Shown piece by piece: positions 14,424 to 20,229 of a stretch of DNA of 20,229 nucleotides. The number at the start of each line of letters is the position of its first letter. Positions within the stretch are counted from its first letter, which is position 1. The DNA comes from Gammaproteobacteria bacterium (GTDB lineage Bacteria > Pseudomonadota > Gammaproteobacteria > JAPPPA01): NCBI GenBank assembly GCA_028817755.1, contig JAPPPA010000039.1, forward strand, positions 356 to 20,584, read 5' to 3'. Position numbers and translations under genes: made by a program. The notes beneath the pieces are model-generated. The model saw only the letters and a list, made by a program, of their open reading frames with translations, was not told the origin of the DNA and did no database searches.

Positions 14424-14505
14424 AAATAAATCCCTTATACGCTGTGATGTTCTAGAAGCATCTACTACGATGCCTAACAACTATTTTACCCGCTAGAGCA
14501 ACGAC

Positions 14506-15195
14506 ATGCTGACTATCCACCACCTCAACAACTCACGCTCGCAACGTATCCTGTGGTTTTTAGAAGAACTTAAAGCCGAATCCAACGGCACATTCGACTA
14601 CCAAATTAAGCATTACCAGCGCGATGCCAAAACCATGCTCGCGCCCGACTCGCTTAAACAAATACATCCACTGGGTAAGTCCCCCGTCATTACCGATGGC
14701 GACCTCACCATCGCCGAAACCGGCGCCATTGTGGAATACCTCGTCGACACCTACGCCGACAAACACTGGCGCCCCCAACGCGGCACCCAAGCGCGCAATG
14801 ATTACAACTACTGGCTGCACGCTTCCGAAGGCACCTATATGCCCTATATGGTGATGAAACTGGTCTTCAGCAAAATCACCCAACCGCCCGTACCATTTAT
14901 AGTGCGCCCAGTAACCAAGGCTGTTAACGCCCAAGTCAGCAAAGAATTCTTAGACCCCAATATTGAACGCGGCCTGCAACATCTAGAGCAAACCCTAGAC
15001 GGCCAAGACTGGTTGCTTGGCAACGAGCTAACCGCCGCTGATATCATGATGAGCTTCCCCGTAGAAGGCGCGGCCGTACGTTTTGGTTTAGAAAAGAGCT
15101 ACCCCAATATTCACGCCTATATGCAGCGATTCCAAAACCGCGAAACTTACAAAACCGCTTTGGAAAAAGGCGGGCCTTATCAACTTGGCCTCTAA
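14506..15195 (+). CDS. Glutathione S-transferase family protein
   Basis: A cytoplasmic protein of 229 residues with the two GST domains. The N-terminal thioredoxin-like domain has LNNSRSQRILWFLEEL, where S10 or S12 is the likely catalytic serine near the glutathione thiol. The cis-proline is P60 in LGKSPVI, and glutathione-contact E71-T72 lies in ETGAIVEYL. The C-terminal helical domain contains GQDWLLGNELTAADIMMSFPVE, the N-capping/hydrophobic-staple region. It resembles the bacterial and fungal GSTs that conjugate or reduce electrophiles; no specific substrate is indicated. It stands alone, with hsdM 60 bp downstream. Confidence 0.93.
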   Translation: MLTIHHLNNSRSQRILWFLEELKAESNGTFDYQIKHYQRDAKTMLAPDSLKQIHPLGKSPVITDGDLTIAETGAIVEYLVDTYADKHWRPQRGTQARNDYNYWLHASEGTYMPYMVMKLVFSKITQPPVPFIVRPVTKAVNAQVSKEFLDPNIERGLQHLEQTLDGQDWLLGNELTAADIMMSFPVEGAAVRFGLEKSYPNIHAYMQRFQNRETYKTALEKGGPYQLGL

Positions 15196-15255
15196 GCCAA
15201 AAGCCGTTAAGGTGCGGCCGCGCCTCTGCTGCTAAAAATACAAAACACTCCAAGA

Positions 15256-16722
15256 ATGTTCGAACAAACTTTTAAGAATATCGACGACCTGCTCTGGAAA
15301 GACTCCGGTGCAGACAGCGAGCTGGACTACATTGGCCAAACCTCATGGATTCTGTTTCTACGCTACCTAGACGAGCTAGAAAACATCAAAGCCGACCGCG
15401 CCGAACTCACGGGCAAACCCTATAAGCGCATTCTTAAAAAGAAATACCGCTGGTCTAGCTGGGCCATGCCCAAAACCGACAGCGGCGAACTGGATCGCGA
15501 CAAAGCCCTCACAGGCAACGACCTCGTTGAATTTGTAGACGGCAAGCTCTTCCCCTACCTTGCCAAATTCAAACTCGAAGCCGAACACGCCAATAGCATT
15601 GAATACAAAATTGGTGAAATCTTTTCCGAGCTAAAAAACAAAATCCAAAGCGGCTACAACCTACGCGAAATTTTGGAATACGCCGACGAACTGGTGTTTC
15701 AAAGTAGCGACCAACAGCACGAGCTAAGCCACCTCTACGAAACCAAAATTAAAAACATGGGCAATGCCGGGCGTAATGGCGGCCAATACTACACACCACG
15801 CCCGCTGATTCGCGCCATGATCCAAGTCATCAACCCGCAAATTGGTGAAACCGTTTACGACGGTGCCGCTGGCAGTTGCGGCTTCCTCTGCGAAGCCTTT
15901 GACTACATGCAAAAGCAAATGCATGAACAAAACCAAGCCACCACCCAAAACCTAAAAACCCTGCAAGAAAGCACCTTTTTCGGCAAAGAGAAAAAAAACC
16001 TCGCCTACGTCATTGGCATTATGAACATGATTCTGCACGGCATAGAAGCGCCGAATATTGTTCATACCAATACCCTTAGCGAAAGCATCCGCGACATTCA
16101 AGAAAAAGATCGCCACCACGTTATTCTTGCCAACCCGCCGTTTGGCGGCAAAGAGCGTAAAGAAGTCCAACAAAACTTCGACATCAAAACTGGCGAAACC
16201 GCCTTTTTGTTTATGCAGCACTTTCTTAAATCACTCAAAACCGGTGGCCGCGCCGCCGTGGTGATTAAAAATACCGTGCTTAGCAACACCGACAACGCCA
16301 GCATCGCCCTGCGCAAACTGATTTTGGAAAGCTGCCAACTGCATACCGTACTGGATATGCCCAGCGGCACCTTCCAAGGCGCCGGCGTAAAAACCGTGGT
16401 GCTGTTTCTAGAGAAAGGCCAACCCAGCAAAAACATTTGGTACTACCAACTCAACCCCGGCCGCAACCTTGGCAAAACCAATCCGCTAAACGACCAAGAT
16501 ATGGCTGCGTTTGTGGAACTTGCCAAAACCAAAGCGGAAACCGAGCAGAGCTGGAGTTTGAGTGTTAATGAACTTGATGAGGGCACTTTAGACTTAAGCG
16601 TTCAAAACCCCAATGTGCCGGAAGAAGAATCTCTACGTTCACCTGCCAAAATTATTGCGGATATCCAGCGGCTAGACACAGAAACAGCAGCACTATTAAA
16701 AGAACTTGAGGCGTTGGCATGA
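15256..16722 (+). CDS. hsdM: Type I restriction-modification DNA methyltransferase subunit HsdM
   Basis: The modification subunit; with HsdS it makes N6-methyladenine at the recognition site, and with HsdR it forms the restriction complex. The 488-residue protein has an N-terminal helical HsdM_N domain (1-150: LDYIGQTSWILFLRYLDELE) and a gamma-type N6-adenine methylase domain. Motif X is GQYYTPRPLI (176-185), motif I DGAAGSCGFL (202-211, in place of the common DPAAGTGGFL), and motif IV NPPFGG (293-298). A TGxxAxFLFMQHFLKSLKTGGRAAVV block follows. The ribosome site before 15256 is weak. The stop overlaps the hsdS start by 4 nt (ATGA), so the two are translationally coupled. Confidence 0.96.
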   Translation: MFEQTFKNIDDLLWKDSGADSELDYIGQTSWILFLRYLDELENIKADRAELTGKPYKRILKKKYRWSSWAMPKTDSGELDRDKALTGNDLVEFVDGKLFPYLAKFKLEAEHANSIEYKIGEIFSELKNKIQSGYNLREILEYADELVFQSSDQQHELSHLYETKIKNMGNAGRNGGQYYTPRPLIRAMIQVINPQIGETVYDGAAGSCGFLCEAFDYMQKQMHEQNQATTQNLKTLQESTFFGKEKKNLAYVIGIMNMILHGIEAPNIVHTNTLSESIRDIQEKDRHHVILANPPFGGKERKEVQQNFDIKTGETAFLFMQHFLKSLKTGGRAAVVIKNTVLSNTDNASIALRKLILESCQLHTVLDMPSGTFQGAGVKTVVLFLEKGQPSKNIWYYQLNPGRNLGKTNPLNDQDMAAFVELAKTKAETEQSWSLSVNELDEGTLDLSVQNPNVPEEESLRSPAKIIADIQRLDTETAALLKELEALA

Positions 16723-17783
16723 ATTGCAAATGGGAGGCGAAGCCCTTCAGTCAATGCATTGAAAAAGTTCCAAAAACCAACAAAGTCCCCAAAAGCGCCT
16801 TTCTATCAAGCGGTCGATTTCCAATAGTCTCTCAAGAAAAAGGCCTGATTAACGGCTATTGGGAAGATAGCAACGATCTATTTAAAGTCGATAAACCGGT
16901 AGTGATATTTGGCGACCATACAAAAGTCATCAAACTGGTAGATTTCGACTTTGTGATGGGAGCAGATGGCGTCAAAGTTTTTTTGCCTGTCTCTGGGATT
17001 TCAAGCCGCTTTTTTGCTTACTACCTCCAGAGCATCAAACTACCCGACTTGGGCTATGCACGCCACTACAGGTTGCTTAAAGACGTCATCATTCCGGTTC
17101 CAAGCGAGCAAGAACAAAAACAAATCGTCGAAATTTTGAACAAGGCCTTTGCCACCATTGACCAAGCCCAAGCCAATATCGAACAAAATATCGAAAACGC
17201 TAAAGCGCTTTTTCAGGCTCAGCTTACTAACACCTTTTCCTCTGACTCATTCGACGAACAAGTCAAATTACCTGAAGTATTAAAACTAAAAAGTGGTGAT
17301 GCGCTTACAGCAAAAAACATGGTGGATGGTAAATACCCTGTATATGGAGGCAACGGCATTGCAGGCTTCCATAACAGGTTTAATAGAAATGCCGAGACCG
17401 TCGTTATAGGTAGAGTAGGCGCACTCTGCGGCAACGCCCGGCTGGTAAATCAGGACTTCTGGCTTACGGATAACGCATTTGAGGTAATTTGCTTGAAACA
17501 AGAGTTTGATCCCAAATTTCTTACATACTTATTAAACGAAAAAAGCTTGCGCTCATACGCTCGACAAGCTGCACAACCTGTTATCTCCAACTCCTCCCTG
17601 AAAGACGTAGTCTTGAATTTCCCTTCGAGTAAACAAGAACAAATCCGCTACCGGAATCAACTTGAGGCAATTGAGGGGAATCTTGAGGAAGTTACCGCGG
17701 CATACGAAAACAAGCTCTTATCCTTAGAGGAGCTCCGAGGCTCGCTTCTGCAAAAAGCCTTCAACGGCGAGCTAACTCAATAG
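16719..17783 (+). CDS. hsdS: Type I restriction-modification specificity subunit HsdS
   Basis: The DNA-recognition subunit. At 354 residues it is compact compared with the usual 400-450, but it contains two target-recognition domains, each followed by a conserved helical spacer. TRD1 covers about 1-125 and ends IIPVPSEQEQKQIVEILNKAF (125-144), the family hallmark; a helix to about 172 follows. TRD2 is about 180-300 (KSGDALTAKNMVDGKYPVYGGNGIAG) and ends in FPSSKQEQIRYRNQLEAIE. The C-terminal helix finishes LRGSLLQKAFNGEL, a typical HsdS ending. TRD2 is visibly richer in A and T than hsdM, as expected for domains exchanged by recombination. The recognition sequence cannot be read from the protein. 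Confidence 0.95.
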   Translation: MNCKWEAKPFSQCIEKVPKTNKVPKSAFLSSGRFPIVSQEKGLINGYWEDSNDLFKVDKPVVIFGDHTKVIKLVDFDFVMGADGVKVFLPVSGISSRFFAYYLQSIKLPDLGYARHYRLLKDVIIPVPSEQEQKQIVEILNKAFATIDQAQANIEQNIENAKALFQAQLTNTFSSDSFDEQVKLPEVLKLKSGDALTAKNMVDGKYPVYGGNGIAGFHNRFNRNAETVVIGRVGALCGNARLVNQDFWLTDNAFEVICLKQEFDPKFLTYLLNEKSLRSYARQAAQPVISNSSLKDVVLNFPSSKQEQIRYRNQLEAIEGNLEEVTAAYENKLLSLEELRGSLLQKAFNGELTQ

Positions 17784-17791
17784 CACCTACA

Positions 17792-17878
17792 CCGTTCGCC
17801 CTGAGCTTGTCGAAGGGCAGGCCTAAAATGGGCGATTTCTGGTTTTATACGGGACTTCGACAAGCTCAGCCTGAACGG
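17792..17878. repeat. Inverted pair of REP-like palindromic elements between hsdS and hipA
   Basis: The left copy (17792-17815) and the right copy (17855-17878, opposite orientation) match at 21 of 24 positions; the three differences are together (GCC against AGG). The spacer is 39 bp. The left copy has its own hairpin, GCCCT (17798-17802) with AGGGC (17814-17818). The core CTGAGCTTGTCGAAG is a widespread intergenic palindrome found in many proteobacterial genomes. Seven T (17893-17899) follow the right copy, so on the plus strand the large hairpin could also end hsdMS transcription. It fills most of the 119-bp gap. Confidence 0.85.
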
Positions 17879-17902
17879 CCTTTGGGGATGAGTTTTTTTG
17901 TT

Positions 17903-19216
17903 TTAGATGGCTGCCAGTTTGCTTAGGCCGGATCTAAAACCGGCTACTATGGATTCTGCGACTTCGGCTGGAAAGTCTTGCGGCAGCAGCCGCTGAGTTT
18001 GGGTAATGGCGCTTTCTGCCTGCTGCGTTATTTCCTCTACTACGCCTTGTAGCTGGCCATCAAAACCACAACGTTTGGCGGTGCTTTGCCAATGCCGCGC
18101 CTTTATTTCTTGCCATTTGTAATGCGGTGTTTGGCCATATACCGCCATGGCCATTTTGACTTTTTGTAGGGCGATTTGGCCGGCCTTGGTGCCCATCACC
18201 GGATACACCGACATGACGTCATATAACGGGGTGAGTTGAAACTGGCCTTGGCGTTTTAGAAACAGGCTGAAGTTTTTGGCGTGACCGTCTATGGCGCCTA
18301 GGCAATAAAACAGTAGTTGGGCTTTAAAGAATTGGCGGCGGTCTTGTAATGGGGTTTGGCTGTTTTGCAGCAGCGCCATCATGTCTGCCATGCCGGGGCC
18401 GCCGTCGGCTTGGTATTTTAGGCCGCTGGCTACACCCAAGGCTTGGCAACAGTCTTCTTGCGGCAGGCGTATGAGTTGGTCGTTATGCCATTGGCGGTCA
18501 AACCGCTCTACCACCAACACGGTTTGGTCTTCAAACGTTTGAATTTCACTATTAGCAACGGGCAGACCAAAGGCTCGCAGCAGCTCACCACAGAACAATT
18601 CGTTGTAAACCGACTGGCTCATGTCGATGTCATTAACGCCAAAGCGGCCGAGCGGCAGTTTAAGAATATGCGTGGTTGGAGTAGAACCGACCGGTCTGTA
18701 CCAGATGCCGTTGCAATTCAATAGTGCTAATTTTTCCTGAGCGCCCGCTAGTGAAATACGAAAATCATCGCTATTGCCTGCTAAGCCGCCCCTTGCTTTC
18801 GGAAGCTCTCTAATTCTGGCAGCAACGGCCTTTTCGCTTAGTCGAAACGCTTGAATATCTTTTGTTTCTGGCGTGCTGCCTTCTGGCAACAGTTGTACGG
18901 CACCTATACAGTCACGCCCTATTTCTGCCAACAAGTCGAAGGCGCTATTACTGGGCACGCCAAAGTTGGCTTGTATGCGCTGGCGAATATCAATGTTGTC
19001 TGGCAGCAGGTTGTCGAAAAAGCGTTCTACTACCGGGCCACTAATGGTTTGCTTGGCTAATGGCAGCGATAGTGACAGCGGCCTTGCCGCGGCTGAGTCA
19101 ATCCAACTTGGGTGATAACTTAGGCTGTGAACGCCTTGCGGGTTGATTTGCCATGTGGCCACGCGCTCGTGGTTCATCCACACCGCAAGGCTACGTTGTT
19201 GGCGCTTGCGGCCCAT
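17903..19216 (-). CDS. hipA: HipA-type serine/threonine kinase toxin
   Basis: The toxin of a type II toxin-antitoxin pair. E. coli HipA phosphorylates glutamyl-tRNA synthetase and causes growth arrest and persistence; the target here is unknown. The 437-residue protein has a HipA N-terminal domain (FFDNLLPDN, 67-74) and a kinase domain. S155 in RISLAGAQEK aligns with the autophosphorylated S150 of E. coli. The hinge is VERFDR (236-241), the catalytic loop D310-GHAKNFS (E. coli D309), and metal ligand D333 in PLYDV (D332). All key residues are present, so it is probably active. Two starts are possible; AGGGGGA (19223-19229) touches the ATG at 19222 but is 6 nt from the ATG at 19216, which also overlaps the hipB stop as TAATG. 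I chose 19216. Confidence 0.95.
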   Translation of the reverse strand: MGRKRQQRSLAVWMNHERVATWQINPQGVHSLSYHPSWIDSAAARPLSLSLPLAKQTISGPVVERFFDNLLPDNIDIRQRIQANFGVPSNSAFDLLAEIGRDCIGAVQLLPEGSTPETKDIQAFRLSEKAVAARIRELPKARGGLAGNSDDFRISLAGAQEKLALLNCNGIWYRPVGSTPTTHILKLPLGRFGVNDIDMSQSVYNELFCGELLRAFGLPVANSEIQTFEDQTVLVVERFDRQWHNDQLIRLPQEDCCQALGVASGLKYQADGGPGMADMMALLQNSQTPLQDRRQFFKAQLLFYCLGAIDGHAKNFSLFLKRQGQFQLTPLYDVMSVYPVMGTKAGQIALQKVKMAMAVYGQTPHYKWQEIKARHWQSTAKRCGFDGQLQGVVEEITQQAESAITQTQRLLPQDFPAEVAESIVAGFRSGLSKLAAI

Positions 19217-19470
19217 TACCATTCCCCCTGAGCGGTATGGCCTGTGGCCCGCTGTTGCAATGCGAGCTGCAGATTAAGCGCCGCTAACACTTTGAATAGG
19301 GTGTCTACACTCGCTTTTTGCGGGTGGTTTTCTAAATGCGAGATAGTTTTGGTATTTAAGCCCACCAAGGCAGCCGTTTGCCCTTGGGTGTAGCCCAGCG
19401 CTTTACGCTGCGCTGCCAAGCTAGCACCTAAAGCCGCTGGCGTGACCATGGGTTGTTGTGTGTTTGCCAT
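19216..19470 (-). CDS. hipB: HipB-type antitoxin / transcriptional repressor
   Basis: A DNA-binding protein of 84 residues with an XRE-type helix-turn-helix (about 13-68; recognition part YTQGQTAALVGLNTKTISHLEN). It should bind and neutralise HipA and repress its own operon. The last residues are GEW; E. coli HipB ends in LEW, with a C-terminal tail that matters for degradation, so the ending fits the family. AAGGTG (19478-19483) is a good ribosome site 7 nt before the ATG. The gene overlaps hipA by one base. Three operators with the HipB half-site GGATA lie immediately upstream (19485-19554), the nearest 15 bp from the start codon. Because hsdR diverges from it, any repressor bound there would lie between the two genes. 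Confidence 0.93.
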   Translation of the reverse strand: MANTQQPMVTPAALGASLAAQRKALGYTQGQTAALVGLNTKTISHLENHPQKASVDTLFKVLAALNLQLALQQRATGHTAQGEW

Positions 19471-19484
19471 CGCTATTCACCTTG

Positions 19485-19554
19485 TCCACCGTGGTGGATA
19501 TTTGTGTTTTTTCCATTGTAATGGATATTTTTATTTTTTCCATCATGGTGGATA
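19485..19554. promoter_or_regulatory. Array of three HipB-type operators between hipB and hsdR
   Basis: Three sites of the form TCC-N8-GGATA start at 19485, 19512 and 19539, exactly 27 bp apart, with 11-bp T-rich linkers. The E. coli HipB operator is TATCC-N8-GGATA, so the half-site is conserved. Arms are TCCACC/GGTGGA in site 1 and TCCATT/AATGGA in site 2; the two inner positions change on both sides and keep the symmetry. Site 3 (TCCATC/GGTGGA) has one mismatch. On the minus strand TACAAT inside site 2 could be the hipBA -10. On the plus strand TATAAA (19557-19562), just past site 3, could be the hsdR -10. Neither has a good -35. Confidence 0.82.
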
Positions 19555-19599
19555 TTTATAAAGCTTATGCACTTAGTAGCAATGTGATTTAATGGCTAG

Positions 19600-20229
19600 A
19601 TGAATGAAGCCCAAACCAAGCACGACTTGATTGAACCAGCCTTGCGCAAAGCAGGCTGGGGCAAGGTTGCGGGCAGCCGTCTATTGCTTGAAGTTGCTAT
19701 TACTCAAGGCCGTTTAATCGGCCAGGGGCGACGAGCAACACCGCTGAAAGCCGACTATGTGCTGGTTTATAAAGACCGGCCAATTGGCGTTATTGAGGCC
19801 AAGGCTAGCAACAAGTTTTATACCGACGGTGTTGGCCAAGCGAAAGATTACGGTGAGCGCTTAAAAATTCGCTACGCCTATTCCACCAATGGTCACCAAA
19901 TTTACGGTATGGATTTGGCTGAGGGCGCAGAAGGCGATATTGAGTCTTTCCCCAGCCCTGATGAGCTGTGGGAGATGACTTTTCCCACGCCTAAAGAAAA
20001 CCTCCAACAAGACATTGGTGATTGGGCTGCACGCTTATTTGCCGTGCCGTTTGAAGACCGCGGCGGCACGTGGCAACCACGGTATTACCAACAAAATGCC
20101 ATTAACGCGGTATTAGACGCTGTTGCCGCTAAGCAGCAGCGTTTGCTATTAACGCTTGCCACGGGCACCGGCAAAACCGCGATAGCGTTTCAAATTGCAT
20201 GGAAGCTGTTCCAAGCCAAGTGGACCCTA
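19600..20229 (+). CDS. hsdR: Type I restriction enzyme R subunit HsdR, N-terminal part (cut by window edge)
   Basis: An open frame of 210 codons that runs off the window, beginning MNEAQTKHDLIEPAL. It carries the N-terminal nuclease domain of type I R subunits: D52 (KADYVLVY), E66-A-K68 (GVIEAKA), and the QxxxY motif Q80-AKD-Y84. The motor domain then begins: WQPRYYQQNAINAVLDAV, the Q-motif region, and Walker A LATGTGKT (186-193). HsdR gives ATP-dependent DNA translocation and cleavage in complex with HsdM and HsdS. A stop codon lies directly before the ATG, so the start is firm, although its ribosome site is weak. It is separated from hsdMS by the inverted hipBA pair and needs its own promoter, which must lie in or next to the HipB operator array. 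Confidence 0.95.
   Translation, partial: MNEAQTKHDLIEPALRKAGWGKVAGSRLLLEVAITQGRLIGQGRRATPLKADYVLVYKDRPIGVIEAKASNKFYTDGVGQAKDYGERLKIRYAYSTNGHQIYGMDLAEGAEGDIESFPSPDELWEMTFPTPKENLQQDIGDWAARLFAVPFEDRGGTWQPRYYQQNAINAVLDAVAAKQQRLLLTLATGTGKTAIAFQIAWKLFQAKWTL

Noticed and set aside
14424..14505. Divergent promoters for yqaE and GST (TATAAG, TAAAAT and TATTTT as -10 boxes)
   Set aside because: None of these has an acceptable -35 at 16-18 bp, and TATAAG overlaps the yqaE ribosome site.
19485..19554. Short CRISPR-like array
   Set aside because: The three repeats are only 16 bp with T-rich 11-bp linkers that resemble each other, and no cas genes are present. The HipB operator match explains them.

Overview
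The window looks like chromosomal DNA of a free-living, probably marine or aquatic, gammaproteobacterium of roughly 50% GC. The main evidence is gene order: ggt, a YfhL-type ferredoxin, coaD and rsmD on one strand, diverging from ftsY-ftsE-ftsX on the other, an arrangement I recall from Pseudomonas and relatives. The AraC type, the AGMO-like hydroxylase and the bacterial acyl-CoA-binding protein would fit the Cellvibrionales/Spongiibacteraceae side, but I cannot fix the genus from sequence alone.

Layout. 1-2896 (minus): a tightly overlapping chain of an M61 aminopeptidase, plsY and the 5' part of birA (cut by the window edge). 2897-3148: a divergent spacer with an orphan plus-strand terminator and a good sigma70 promoter. 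3149-3894 (plus): two small lipid-binding proteins, an SRPBCC/START-like protein and an acyl-CoA-binding protein. 3959-7009 (minus): rsmD-coaD-ferredoxin-ggt. 7082-9900 (plus): ftsY-ftsE-ftsX, that is protein targeting to the membrane plus the divisome ABC-like complex. 9897-10712 (minus): aroE. 10752-13257 (plus): an AraC regulator and an integral-membrane di-iron hydroxylase resembling alkylglycerol monooxygenase. 13213-14423: a cluster of small genes (alkyltransferase-like DNA repair protein, small membrane proteins, two Pmp3/YqaE-like proteins) whose 3' ends interlock with terminators. 14506-15195: a glutathione S-transferase.

15256-20229 is an accessory-type island: a type I restriction-modification locus (hsdM, hsdS, hsdR) with a HipB-HipA toxin-antitoxin pair inserted in the opposite orientation between hsdS and hsdR. 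An inverted pair of REP-like repeats lies between hsdS and hipA. Three HipB-type operators (TCC-N8-GGATA), spaced exactly 27 bp apart, fill the spacer between hipB and hsdR, so the antitoxin may control the restriction subunit as well as its own operon. This is the most interesting part of the window.

A second theme is compaction. Several convergent pairs share stop-codon bases (ftsX/aroE; the 97-aa membrane protein and the 96-aa Pmp3-like protein), and two Rho-independent terminators lie inside protein-coding sequence.
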